Origin: Lingula anatina
Taxonomy: Eukaryota > Brachiopoda > Lingulata > Lingulida > Lingulidae
NCBI RefSeq assembly: GCF_001039355.2
Contig: NW_019775690.1
Location: 87,371 to 151,370 of the forward strand
Direction: 5' to 3'
Length of the DNA: 64,000 nt
Shown here: one piece after another, positions 14,401 to 29,000 of the stretch
Position numbering within the stretch: the stretch's first letter is position 1
Layout of the letters: each line of letters starts with the position of its first letter
The notes under the pieces: generated by a model
Database searches by the model: none
Told to the model about the DNA's origin: nothing
The model's input: only the letters and a program-made list of their open reading frames with translations
Position numbers and translations under genes: made by a program

Positions 14401-17001
14401 CAGCGAAATCCCAGTGCACCTGCTTCACTTGGCTTTCTTACAACTTTGACGGACCCACATACACACATGCGTGCATGCATGCGTGCATGCATATCCACAC
14501 ATATTCAGCAATGTACATGTTATGCCATTAAACATACAATGCAGTAGGCACTTTCATAATTATGCAACATTGATAAATTGATAGATGTTAGAGTAACACA
14601 GATGAATACTCAATTCTTTGTCCCTGGACAAATTTCTTTCAAGCCCACTTGGCAAAAAATTTATTGTGGCATGTAGAAAATTTGCACAAAGGGGTTAATT
14701 ACATAATGAAACAAGCAAGTTCAGCCCTTCTTTTCGATATCAAATGATTGTATAGCATGCAAACTAATTCTTTTCATTCAATTTTTGTGTAATAGTACAT
14801 TATCTGTCTGCATCATGCAAAAGCAGTGACACTAACAGTGATATGAACACATCATCTAAAACAAATTACAACATATAACATATGTAGCAGGCAGGTGGCA
14901 AGTGCATGATAATCATAAAACAGTTTATGGTTTCATTAACCCCCCCCCCCCCAAAAAAAAAAAAAAATGTCCATGATTATGAACAAATGAAATATTAGAC
15001 CTAATATATGAAGAGCAGGTAGGGAAACCTATACAAGTGAGAAGTCATAACCGTAAAATGAGATTTTAATCAGTCCTGTGCATGTCTGTCACCATTATTC
15101 TTCTAATAGAAAACAAAAATCAATGCCCAGGGTATGAATAAAGAAGTGTCACCTATATTGTAATTTGTCACTTCCTATAAACTGTACCAGGGTCATCAAA
15201 CAGTAAAGCCCTGACTGTCATACATGTAGCCTACCTTCAGAACCTATTTTATCAAAAGGTACTTTAGGTCCAATTTTGGGATGTTCAGCACTTGATTGCG
15301 ATTTCTCATTGTGCAACCCCCCTGTGCTCCTTGTGAAGATGTCTTTACTCAATTTGAAAAAGGAAAACATTAGTTCTTAGGGGCAAGGGGGACATAAAAC
15401 TAGCATCTACATCCAAAAGTTGTGGTTATTATATTTTATTACAACGTTTCTGACCATGGCCACAGTGAGACTCCTTTGAGTTGTACTAGTATAACACCCC
15501 ATTTCCATAGATTTTTAGATCGATCTATCCCTGTGGGGAGTCTCACTAGATTACTGTCAGCTTGGCCGGCTTAAGCGTCTGTCCCGCCTACTAAAAAGCT
15601 GTAAGGGGGTAATTAACTATGGTGCCTGATCGGCTGACTGCAATTTAGCGTGAACCCCCAGGGAGTTAGGTCGATCTAAAACTTAATCTTTAGATCGATC
15701 TAAATCTCTGGGAAAGCACTCTAAGATAGAGCTTTTTTTTGTATTGGCACAGTATGGTTAGACATAATTAGTTTATAAACAATTTATCTTATCATTAACT
15801 TGTGAGTGATTAATACTAAACATCCTTGCAGTTCAGTTGTGTGCTTTGGCTTCTGATGAAAAGGTTAAGTTTAGTCTGAAAAGATACATTTCATTTTAAA
15901 AAACCTGATAGACGCAAATGTTTATAGCAAATTTTGCTCTCCTAACACAAAAAACTACCCTAAAATACAATCTTGACATGTGAGAAAGAAAAACCTGGTA
16001 TCTTGATTTCAGTCTCACCTGTAGACACCAATATTGAAATTTTACGACAAACAGAACACTAGAAGTTAATTTTATGAAGTACCTTTGGGTGGGCTTCCCT
16101 TACTCTACTCAAACAACACAGAAGCTGCAAAACAATGGGATATTTAGCCGTTCCATCTCAGTATCCCGACTCATCAGTCATTGCCACCCTGTTTTATTGT
16201 TTACAGTAGCAGCATTCATCCATCTCTTTTTTTATAATGAAAAGCTCATATAAAGTGGCCTTCTTATGATGATGAATGAGAAGAGGTGGACATAAAACCA
16301 ATGGCCAGCTAAATTAGACTTTAAAAGTGGTGGGTACTTATAGTAATCCAAGTTGTCTGCCAATACTTGAAATCAGCCATTTAAAAAAATAAATAAAATT
16401 ACATAGCAATAATTTTATCTCTTTTTCATTGAAAATTCTCCAAACAATTTAATTTAATCTATACATCAATTCAACACAATCTATTTAAGTTTTTTATATC
16501 CCCAAAAAGGAAATGTGATGGCTTTATGTATTATGGTAACATCTATGTAAAATATCTTAAAACTCAATCAATAATTTTAAAAAACTTGGATTTTTAATGG
16601 CCCTACTTGATAGACTGTCAAGTTCACAGAAGGTCAAAATGAGGTCAAAAAGTTGTTTTGTGGTCAAATGTCAACACAACACCTGTATTTTTTCTCTTAT
16701 AATGAGACCTTAATTAACTCACCTAATTATCATCTCGTACCAAAACACATATCAAAGTGACCTTTCAAAAAGGAATTATCCAAATTGCCATTTTCAAACC
16801 TCAATGTTTGCTAGTTTGGCTCTACTTGTAAAAGCATTTGAGTCTTGATGGACATCAATAATTCTGATGTGTGTTGCCCATTACACACCCAATTGACACC
16901 AACATCAGAGGCCAAGCTACTACACTATTCCAATATGGGCCTAGTTTAAACTGACATTTCTGCTAAGTTGGCATTTAGGTAATGTCCTGCTGACAATGAG
17001 T

Positions 17002-17047
<46 letters not shown>

Positions 17048-20000
17048 CTTTTCATGTTCTTTTATACCTTCCTTTTTTAAAAAAAAAGTTTCCTCAATTT
17101 CATGCATATTTGCATTCTGTTTTCTAACATTTGAACCATTGTAACATAACATTTATATAGATGACATTTTTAATAGATCTGAGCTATCTCTTAAATTTTT
17201 GAGACATCTGGCACATGCATATAAAGTCTCCAATTAAAAAACAATCAAAAGATTACAGCTGCTATAATGCATAAATGAAGAACTGAGGTATCAATCAAAT
17301 GGTCAATTCTGTCTTTAAAAATAACATATGGCTGGATTTCTTTGTTAAAATTGTGGCTAATCTTCAGTTTACTCCTCCTCTGCTATGAAATATCACTGCT
17401 GCCTGTTGACTTGAATTCGGACGGAGGGACAAGAGATTCATAAAAGTAAGTTTTGCTCCTCCAAGGTGTGCTATGACCCCAGTGTATAAACCCTCCCAAC
17501 TCTCTATTATTTACCAAAAGAAATAGTTGCAGGAAATCTATCCACTTAGATACAGTAGCATTTCACCCCAAGGGATGGGTCAGTGAAGGGTCTCCGATTC
17601 TGTCAATGTTTTTTTGTATTACAATGACAAACAGTAACCATTAGACCTTGAACAACAAGACAAGGTCCTGGGGCCATCTCCTTCGCGCAAGCTTGAAATT
17701 TGTTTCAGAAATGCAATACTTCTCCCCACCTGTACTGCTGGGCGAGGCTATAAAAATATACATACCTGACTAGCAATGATAACTGTTAAGGTCAGGATTT
17801 TGAAATAAAAAAATCAGCTCTGTACAGAGTACTCTGTATCCGTATTTAAGTTTTAGCAGGTACATGCTATACCCTACTTTAGTTGAAAAGATGAATATCA
17901 GATAGAAATTACATTTTGCATTGCTGGAAAAGAATGTTGCAATATTTAAGATCCCTGCAGCATAATGTTCAGAGTAACCCCAATACACAGAGGGGTGTTT
18001 CCTGAATTGATGCTTTCAATAAGAAACATGCCACAAATACAGGGAACGCTATGTTCCAAGTTTGTTAGGTGGTGCATTAGCCTGTGTTTGTCCAAACCTT
18101 CATTTTAAACTGCTGTGTTTTCTTATGGTATTTTACCTTCCATCACAACACCTAAGGGATTCCTGGGGAGACATTATGGGCTTTTAAGCCATTCTAAAAG
18201 CAAGGTTTTTAAGCTTCGTTTTAAACCAACAGCTTCATAAAAAATGAAAGGGAAACAAATGTATCCTTAATGTTTACAACTGGTCTGAATAAAAAGAATA
18301 GAAACAAGAGAAGTTTTGAGAGTGATGACATCATATGGCTTTTACTCCTCTTTTTTTGTGTCCTCAAAAGTAACAATTCTAGTTCTAAACATAAGAAAAA
18401 TCCAATAAAAAACAAGGGTTCAGTCCAAACACAGTAATGACATCATAGGGCTTTTCTGTACAAATTCTAGTTCAAAGGAAAGGGAAAATGTTTCCAGAAA
18501 AAAATGGGGAGTAGTACAAATGCTGTGCTGACATCACAGTATTTTTTCTAAATACTTCAAGGTATCAAACTAACTCTAAACAAGAATACAATGTTTTTCA
18601 ATTGTTATAAAAAGAATCTCAAACGAAACACTTTCACACATTGATGTCAAGAAAAGGGTAGGCGCCCCATGAGGAGCTGTCTGACATAACATTTCCCCAG
18701 ATTGCATGAGTTTGGGGAATTAAGTTTTACGATAGGTTGCTCTACATTAAATTATGAATACACGCCATTTGGTGCCAAAAACATAGGAACCACAATTGAA
18801 GCAAGCTTCAGACTGTATCTAAAAGCCAAGAAAAATAGGGTGAAAAATCCAAAACCTCTGGCTGAAGTGATAGCAAGTTTACCTGACACCAAACGCACCT
18901 TGTCTACACTGTCAAATATGATAACCGCACTTATGCAACATAAAAATACAAGCTTTTGTTTTTATGCTACACATCTTTGTGGGATGATTGCATAATTGAG
19001 CAACAAGACAGTTTGGCTGCCACATAAGCTGGGTTTGGTAAATGAGAAAATGAAGCCACATGTGATATGTACAAGAAAAAGGAGAAAGAGAACTTTATGC
19101 TATGACACGTTCCAAGATACTAACTTTGGTGCGAGCAAAAGAAAGGCACTTCTTTATTCAATGTCTTGTACAGATCGTGAAGAATTAGAAAAGTTAATTT
19201 TTACTGCTTTGATGCAAATTCTTTAACTAATAAGAACAGCTGAATGTAACACGCCATAATTTTGGTTTTTCTAGTTACGACCTTAGGGGGGCTTAGGCCT
19301 TCAGTTTACTCTGCTTCTGTTGTAGAATACCCTGAAATGACTACATAACATACATGGCTAGGTTGTACTTGCTGGCAAAGTTCAAAAAGCTTTATTGTTT
19401 TGTTTTCATACACTATTTGCTTCAACTCCTGCGGTCATTTCAGTTGACTGATTAAGACTCTGCCTCATTTCACACAGAATTAATAGTTACACATTTGTGG
19501 TAAGACAGCTATTGTAGACCATTTATTTTGGTATGGCGAAGAACTGCTTCAAAAGCTACGTAAACTGCAGCACTGCTTCAAAGACTGCTTGTGTGGTCGT
19601 TTACCATCAACATTTTGGTACTAATTCATATTCTATCAGTGTCCCCAAAAACATACAGTTTTGTCACTTGAAATGTGGCTTGTGTCTCTGATTTACACCT
19701 GAACTAAGGACAAATCTTTCAGAGCCCTTCCCTGCATCTGCACTAAGTCACCCATATCTCTTAACAGTATAGGTGTACAAACAGACTTCTTTGCATTACA
19801 AGAATCTCCCCCAGATATCTACGCTTCATTGCTAGTGGTAATTTGATTGCCACAATCAATTTGTTACTAGTTGTATAGTTGACTGGACTATTTACCTTCT
19901 ACCTGTTCTGTCCTGAAGTTAACTAAAGAAACAACCTAACAGAATGCTGAAGAGCTTTTGTTAAAGAAATAAAAATAAAGAAGCCCAATCAGATTACCCT

Positions 20001-23000
20001 ATTCGGTATTGACTTAATATATAAAGATGGAATATTTCTGTTAAAATCAAATGTTTTTTATTCGGGTGTTAATGGCAGCATAACAAAATATAAAGATTAG
20101 AAGTGCTAATGCTATAAACCTACCAATTATTTGCCCTGCTTTTCATATCAATGAACTCAGCCATTTATTTTCTTTTTAATTCTATAGAATCTTTAAATTA
20201 CTTGGTGTTGAATGATACAGCCTTGGTTTTCATCAGATAACACACAAAGTATACCACAGAAGTCAAATCATATTTTCCCTAATGCAAACACCTTGGATGA
20301 ATTAGATGCTATCAGTAAGGCTCAACTGTTGGAGAAAGTTTCAGAGTATCATCTAGGTCACAAACACAAAACTAAATTCAAACAAAAAAATATTCATCTA
20401 AAAGGCAATACTAAAGAATTTCAAATATCCCAGAAGTAAATCTCTACTAAATACCAAACATGCAACACAGGTAACACTGATGATAGTAATTTTAATTTAA
20501 AAAAGGCAAAAAATATTTAATTGATAACATTGCATTGGTAAAAGGGAACTTCATTGTAAGGGAAAACATGAAACTTAAAGAGTTTGTCCAGACCACTTTG
20601 CCAAATATGTACACAACACCTTATACCACAAACTTCAAGCTTTGCAATGATAAACTAACACACCATTCATATTGTCTCCTTTGAGACAGGTGATCGTCAA
20701 AGGTTATCTAGATGTTGCTCATTAATTTTCAATTTCCTGCCTTTATAGAATTTGTTGACAAATTTTAACACCATCCCCATTGGTAAGGTATAAATAACTC
20801 CAAATCAGACAGATAGTAAAGAAACAGGACTCTTCTTGTTCCCTATGTTATATGAAAAATCAACAAACTTAGGGGTTAAATCACTTATTTTGAAACTCTG
20901 TTCACAATATCTAATCTCTGAGGAACAGGATCATCAAAGGGTTCCGCCTCTTGATGGCTGCACTTATTTCAGACTTCGCAGTGGATAAAGACATTACAAA
21001 AGGTGCTTGTGTTGAAATAAAATAAGATGGCATTCGTGAATAAACATTCGTAGACCATAAAATTAACAAAACACTTTAATAGGGTAACATGAAAAAGGGA
21101 TGAAAGTTGCGCTTTTTGGGTTAGAAATAAAGCAGTGAGGGGCTTAAGAAAAAAAGCTTTGAAAAACGTGTAAAACACTTTAAACAGCCTCCAGCCTGTT
21201 TGTGTAGTTCGTGTTCATTTGTTTGTACCACAGTCTTGTCAGTTTAAGTTGCCATATTTTGAGAAGCAACACACAAATATTTGAGCCGTGATTTTTACTG
21301 AAGTAAAGTGAGAACAATAGGCCAACTTGGGCAAAACATGATCTAGCAAGACCTCTTATTATGAACCTCTTCTGAGTTATGGTAGTAAATGTCATTTACC
21401 TATTAAATTCATATCCTTTGATGTTGTTTTCACTCCCATTTATCTGTTTGTACAAGCAGCTAGCAAAGCATGGATGACTTGAATAGAGAAATGAATTCAC
21501 AACACAGACATTATACTGCTTTTGTATGCTACCAATTTTTTCATAGAAATTCACTTTTGTCTGAAAATAACTAACTTGGGTTAAAGGCAATTTTACCCTA
21601 TCATCATAAATGCCCCATGATGAAAACTACAATAGAGAGAAAATAAATGGCAATAGGCTTTGTCAGATAAGCGGAACACAAAATATCATTAAAATTTTTG
21701 TCAACTAAATATTTTTCATATCTTGGGGGTCTCATAAACACCCAAGAAAGGACTAGTCATAAATTGTTCCAAATCTAAGTATAATAGCATACAATATGAA
21801 GTGTTGGTGATACTGGAAAGTCACACTGCTTTCTACAATAGGGAAACTTGCAAGGGTATGACCTGCGCCTTTGAAATCCAACATCACCCTTGAGAAAGTT
21901 GATTTCTCACCCTTGGTTTTGGACAACTTTTGTTCAATTGGCATACCTTGCAGGTACAGAGTCTTGAAAAAACAAACCAGAAATTGAATTATGAAATCAA
22001 AATAGGCAATATTAGTTTTCAAATCCATCCAGTCTTAATGTTCAGGACCATTTATCCNNNNNNNNNNNNNNNNNNNNNNNNNNNNNNNNNNNNNNNNNNN
22101 NNNNNNNNNNNNNNNNNNNNNNNNNNNNNNNNNNNNNNNNNNNNNNNNNNNNNNNNNNNNNNNNNNNNNNNNNNNNNNNNNNNNNNNNNNNNNNNNNNNN
22201 NNNNNNNNNNNNNNNNNNNNNNNNNNNNNNNNNNNNNNNNNNNNNNNNNNNNNNNNNNNNNNNNNNNNNNNNNNNNNNNNNNNNNNNNNNNNNNNNNNNN
22301 NNNNNNNNNNNNNNNNNNNNNNNNNNNNNNNNNNNNNNNNNNNNNNNNNNNNNNNNNNNNNNNNNNNNNNNNNNNNNNNNNNNNNNNNNNAATACCAAAC
22401 ATGCAACACAGGTAACACTGATGATAGTAATTTTAATTTAAAAAAGGCAAAAAATATTTAATTGATAACATTGCATTGGTAAAAGGGAACTTCATTGTAA
22501 GGGAAAACATGAAACTTAAAGAGTTTGTCCAGACCACTTTGCCAAATATGTACACAACACCTTATACCACAAACTTCAAGCTTTGCAATGATAAACTAAC
22601 ACACCATTCATATTGTCTCCTTTGAGACAGGTGATCGTCAAAGGTTATCTAGATGTTGCTCATTAATTTTCAATTTCCTGCCTTTATAGAATTTGTTGAC
22701 AAATTTTAACACCATCCCCATTGGTAAGGTATAAATAACTCCAAATCAGACAGATAGTAAAGAAACAGGACTCTTCTTGTTCCCTATGTTATATGAAAAA
22801 TCAACAAACTTAGGGGTTAAATCACTTATTTTGAAACTCTGTTCACAATATCTAATCTCTGAGGAACAGGATCATCAAAGGGTTCCGCCTCTTGATGGCT
22901 GCACTTATTTCAGACTTCGCAGTGGATAAAGACATTACAAAAGGTGCTTGTGTTGAAATAAAATAAGATGGCATTCGTGAATAAACATTCGTAGACCATA

Positions 23001-26000
23001 AAATTAACAAAACACTTTAATAGGGTAACATGAAAAAGGGATGAAAGTTGCGCTTTTTGGGTTAGAAATAAAGCAGTGAGGGGCTTAAGAAAAAAAGCTT
23101 TGAAAAACGTGTAAAACACTTTAAACAGCCTCCAGCCTGTTTGTGTAGTTCGTGTTCATTTGTTTGTACCACAGTCTTGTCAGTTTAAGTTGCCATATTT
23201 TGAGAAGCAACACACAAATATTTGAGCCGTGATTTTTACTGAAGTAAAGTGAGAACAATAGGCCAACTTGGGCAAAACATGATCTAGCAAGACCTCTTAT
23301 TATGAACCTCTTCTGAGTTATGGTAGTAAATGTCATTTACCTATTAAATTCATATCCTTTGATGTTGTTTTCACTCCCATTTATCTGTTTGTACAAGCAG
23401 CTAGCAAAGCATGGATGACTTGAATAGAGAAATGAATTCACAACACAGACATTATACTGCTTTTGTATGCTACCAATTTTTTCATAGAAATTCACTTTTG
23501 TCTGAAAATAACTAACTTGGGTTAAAGGCAATTTTACCCTATCATCATAAATGCCCCATGATGAAAACTACAATAGAGAGAAAATAAATGGCAATAGGCT
23601 TTGTCAGATAAGCGGAACACAAAATATCATTAAAATTTTTGTCAACTAAATATTTTTCATATCTTGGGGGTCTCATAAACACCCAAGAAAGGACTAGTCA
23701 TAAATTGTTCCAAATCTAAGTATAATAGCATACAATATGAAGTGTTGGTGATACTGGAAAGTCACACTGCTTTCTACAATAGGGAAACTTGCAAGGGTAT
23801 GACCTGCGCCTTTGAAATCCAACATCACCCTTGAGAAAGTTGATTTCTCACCCTTGGTTTTGGACAACTTTTGTTCAATTGGCATACCTTGCAGGTACAG
23901 AGTCTTGAAAAAACAAACCAGAAATTGAATTATGAAATCAAAATAGGCAATATTAGTTTTCAAATCCATCCAGTCTTAATGTTCAGGACCATTTATCCTG
24001 ACATTTTTACATCTCTTTTTAAATGTGACCAAATAAGCAGCAGACAAAATTTTTTGCTTGTCGACCCCCCTTTGGTCTTAGTGCAAAGTTAATTACCAAG
24101 GTCCAGGTTTACTGTTTCCGACAAAAAAAGAAATTCTGTCTGGGCCAAACTTTATATTCTTCTTGACTGATAAGGGTCTCAGATAAGCCAATAAAGGTAG
24201 GTGTTCAGTGTTAGAATCAAATGTGGTTTTAATGCTGACCCCTTTGATAGCCTTCATCATCAGAACTAATAGATCATAAAAACACACACAATAAAGGAAA
24301 GAAAACGTAGCAGCAAAAGCTACTGGCTATACATAATACAAGCATGGAAAGATACAGTATCAGCATCAATTATTCATAGTGAGAATAAAACTGATTTGGA
24401 TCACATTCAAGCTACCATCTGGCCATCCAATATAAAAAACAAACTCCTTATAAAAGTTCCCTGCGAAATGTTAATTGATCATTAAGCGTAAATGAGGTGA
24501 TATATTCTAATTCCAAGTGACAGCACATGGCACTGGCGGTAACATGGAAATGTGTATATAGTATTTGCAGCTGATACTAGAGAGAATGTGGTGACAAGTC
24601 AGTAACACCAGTAGTGCCATGTACCTGGCTGGCACAAGTCCAGACTACAAGCATGTAGCTTAATAAGGTGACAACTGCCGTCTGCTGATCTTATCTGAAC
24701 TGGCCTCTTCAGCTGTGGATGGGGAGATGATTTGGAAGATATCTGATAACTTGAGAAAAAATTATAGCCCTTCTACTTTTTATTAGTTCCCAATTTGGTG
24801 AAATTTGGCATTACTGTTTTGGGGTTTTAAATTGGCTGAATGTATGCGATGAATGTAAGACGTAAACATTGTAGCACAGGTGGTTAGATAAGTCATGAAG
24901 ATACTTATACTTTCATAAGGTAATTTGATACATATATTCTGAAATACGAATTCTCCTACATGTCAGAAAGTATGTAGAGGCTGATTGAAACATTTTGGTG
25001 ACAATGATGATGATAAATAAGGAATCTGTACCCAGTAGTTTCAAAATCAAAGCTATAGGTTAGTGTACCAGACCATTCCTCTGTGTGTAGCAGAAAAGAT
25101 GGAGGAACTCCACACATCTGGTGTTCAAGGCCTGCTTGTAAACAAATCAGTCCATGTGGTAGATTGCATGTTAGGGGGGAATAATGTGCTAGAGACCCAA
25201 AAATTGCCTTCTTGCATAACAGATTTCAATTGAGCATATAATTAGTGATGCCAATATCTCACCAACTCTCCCCCTTATCACTGCAGGGATGTAGTAATGG
25301 TGTGATGTGCACAGCATGGGATCTGATCTGACCAGCCCACCACATTTACAGGTCTAGACAACATAACAGCATTTATTACATGAGTTCCATTACTATTATG
25401 GCATGTCACTTGTACCTAATGATTTCCAGATCTTCAGCTATGACATTATTGATATTCTTGCCATAAATGTCACCTCTTTTTATAATGATTTTGCTTATCT
25501 GAATGTATTGCATAGTGACATTGCAATCAATTTTTATTTGCATTTGTACCAAAACACTCAAAACGTTCCCCAAGGTTTTGTTTGCTTAGATAACTGCTTG
25601 ATCTGGCTGGGTTGCCAGTCAGCCTAATGTGTATTTTTATCATTTTCTTCATATATAATGCAATATGGCAGTTAAACTCAAGATGGGGAAATCATCATTG
25701 AGCTACTGCAGCAAAGGCAGCAGAAGTGCATTGCTATAGTCGACTCTGGATAGCATGCTCTTGGAGAAAATGGGTTTTCAGTTGTATGAATAGGGCTCAA
25801 GTAACCAATTACCTTGATAAGAAAATCAAAAATTTAAAAACTAAGATTTTCAATTTCAAATCCATCAAAATTTTGTTTTAAACACATTACAAATCGGTTC
25901 CAGTTGGAACAAAAATCTGCTATCAGCACTTGGCTGGAGCCAGATTACCCCTTCTCTTGATCTTTAATAAATCAGTGCTTACATTGTAAGCCACTTTGTT

Positions 26001-29000
26001 GGATTAAAGTATCAGCCCTTATCTCAGTTGTTTAAAGTTAGAATTAAGATATGCCACACAGGAGCACAACAGGAAACAAGTCCTCGTGTGGCAATGTAGC
26101 ATTGGGCTTGGCTGACCACAAGGAATGACCAATACAATACTAAAAACAACTCATAATAACATAGCAGTCAGGCAAACTAATCTAAAACCACAAACAATAG
26201 CTCGATAAACAACTATTTTTACCTGCTTCTCATTAATACATCTTACTCAGGCTGCTTTTCATTGGCTGACATTGAAACAATTAACTGAAATTCTGGTTTA
26301 AGCATAGTTTCCCACACTTTCAGCAGACTTAAATTAAGCAATTCTACTTTTAGAGCAATCACACCTTCTATTAGTTAAAAACAGATGAGATTAATTAGTG
26401 TAATATTTTTTGGGGGGGAGGTGGTGAACATAAAGGGAGTTGTTTGAATAAAATAATCCACACAGTAAAAAATTATTTTTTTCTGTAGTCTTTGGACACC
26501 TTATTTACTGCATGTTCAATTGTTGACTTACGTCACTTCCTTTACAACTAACATATTTCAAAAATTATTACATTAAAATTTTCTTCAATACAGTGATTTC
26601 TGCATTAAACTGAAGATACAATCATCCACCATCAACTTTCAGGCTTCGGGAAAAAAAGGGGGGTGGGGTGAGGTGAGGGGTTAGACTGAGATTTAGATTA
26701 AATTGTTCTTATTAACTCTTGTTTACTGTAGAGGAAAATGCATCAGAAATTGCATCTACTCACTCTCCTTTAAAAGGAAGCACTGAATGACAAGCAGCAA
26801 ATGCAAGTTGGGATTTGTTCTTTTCAGCTGGCATTTAAAATGTAACAGAATACAAACTGTATTATGAAGATAACACAGCAGCCCACATCTGATCACAATC
26901 ACACAAAGCCACTACAAAGTGCAAGTACAAATTGGGATTCAAACAGCAGATATAAAAGGCAAAGTGGCCTGTTCGGAGGCTGCTTGCATTTGAGCATAAT
27001 CGTATTAATACCATTGAAATTGTGGGAGAGTTCATACTGATTAAGCACTAGTGTCGAGAGAGTAAAAAATAACAATATGAAATTTAAAGAAAATGACCCT
27101 GATCTTATTTAAAGGATGTTTAAATACATGCCTAGGTTATATAAAATGAAATTTGGGAATCTGTTTTTTTTTCACAGCAATAAAGAAAAAATACAAATGT
27201 TTTTCCAGAAAACTTGTCAGATTGCAATATGCCATTTAGCTGTATAGGTAGCTTGGTCTTGTCTATAATCAAATGAGTGCTGTGGATGTTTCAGAATCCA
27301 ACATTTCTACAACATTACTGTGTTACAGATACCAAAAACACTAGAAGAAACTAACATGAAACTGTGAGAAATTGTTACTCTTCTAGGTGCCACAGAGGTT
27401 AAACAGTTTAGTGATAAACAGCAAATGTCAAGTTAAGTTATGTGGTTTCTGCAGGGGGAGAGTCTTGGAATCAGAAGAAAGAGAAAAAACTAATATTCAT
27501 ATCTCTTACATGAAAACCGATACATTTTGTGACTTTCTCTGCTGTTCTTTTTTATTTCCTTGATGGGTTTTTGCAGTTGTTGCCCAAATCTCTGTAACAT
27601 CCACACTCCAAGAGGCAGCACCAAGCAGCTTCAGTAATGTATAATGCAAACAATCCTGACCACTTATCTCAACATACTTCTTATTAAGTACGGAGACCTG
27701 CTGCTGGAAGCTGGTGTTTCACTCCCGCACAAAGAAAACAGGAGGTAAAAAAAAATTCACTTCAAAGTCAGAAGCATATACTCTCCCTGGACAGATGCAC
27801 AAACAACAGTAAAACAACTTCCAAACAACAACCCCTTTGATCCCCTTGTGGTCCTGGTTAAGGTAGAAAGCTGAAGGTTATGACAAGTATAGACCACAAG
27901 AAATTGCACTTGCACAACTCCAAGGTAAAANACTTCAAAGTCAGAAGCATATACTCTCCCTGGACAGATGCACAAACAACAGTAAAACAACTTCCAAACA
28001 ACAACCCCTTTGATCCCCTTGTGGTCCTGGTTAAGGTAGAAAGCTGAAGGTTATGACAAGTATAGACCACAAGAAATTGCACTTGCACAACTCCAAGGTA
28101 AAAAAGGTTACATAACAGCTTAAAGAAAACACATGAAAACCTCACGATTTTACCCAATATCTCAAGTAACCAAGCAAACCTTTGCATGCCTAAGGGAGTA
28201 ACGGAAATACATTTTATAGAAAACAATGGGGCAATTCCACCCCCTTCTAAACATCAAAGACTAGGGAGTGATAACCTTGATATCTGATAAATTCCAGTAC
28301 TGATCAGTCAAAGGAAATGATGACGCTCGCAGACCTTTCCTAATACACACATTTTTACCCTCCTGAACCATACAAAGAAACCTTTTATTCTTTTTTTCTG
28401 TCATGTCATTATATGACTGAGTGGGGGGTAGGAAAACATTGCTTCTGTTGTGATTTACATATAAACCAATCTCATCTACCATCAATTAATGTGTGTGTTG
28501 TGATAGACCAGCAAATATAATGTTGTTAGTTTGAATAAGGCACATGAGAACAGCATGAAAGCTGCGACTTCAAAAGTTGACACAAATGTTACAAAAGTGT
28601 CAATGTCTCACCTGTTATGTTGGCCACAGGTGTCAACTTGCCATCTTTTGTCACAGTAGCCAGACCGTGTTTGGAGAGTTGCATAATGAGGCAGGACACT
28701 AGTTCATGTATACCACCACTGTCAATGGGGCAATCTACGAGGTGTGTGTTCTTTCTGCTTCCATAGTGTGCTTTTGCTAGCAATGGCCTGAAAGCACACA
28801 AGGATAAAAGTCAAATGTTCTAAGCCTCCAAGTTAACCTTTATTACTGGCCTCTGGCTGTTTATGACCCAATGATATAACAGTATAGCACCAGCATAATT
28901 GTATAACTGTTCATAAAGTTATTACTGCAAAAAAAAACATGAAAGAATATTTCATATGTATACGTGCAACAAATAATGGGACATGTACTGATGATGGACT

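Larger units (their letters stand above)
2495..20449. other. First part of the 30-kb slit intron, no gene recognised
   Basis: CpG-poor AT-rich sequence. Apart from the hairpin element at 15.5-15.7 kb, simple repeats at 14.5, 14.9 and 17.0 kb, and weak open frames at 18.7-19.2 and 20.2 kb, I see nothing with coding or RNA-gene character. Short open frames elsewhere have atypical composition and no splice context. Confidence 0.6.

Noticed and set aside
20212-20439. 75-codon + strand frame with a lysine-rich end
   Set aside because: AT-rich composition explains it; no domain, splice support or neighbour.
22035-22418. Long open frames of X residues
   Set aside because: They are produced by the N run.
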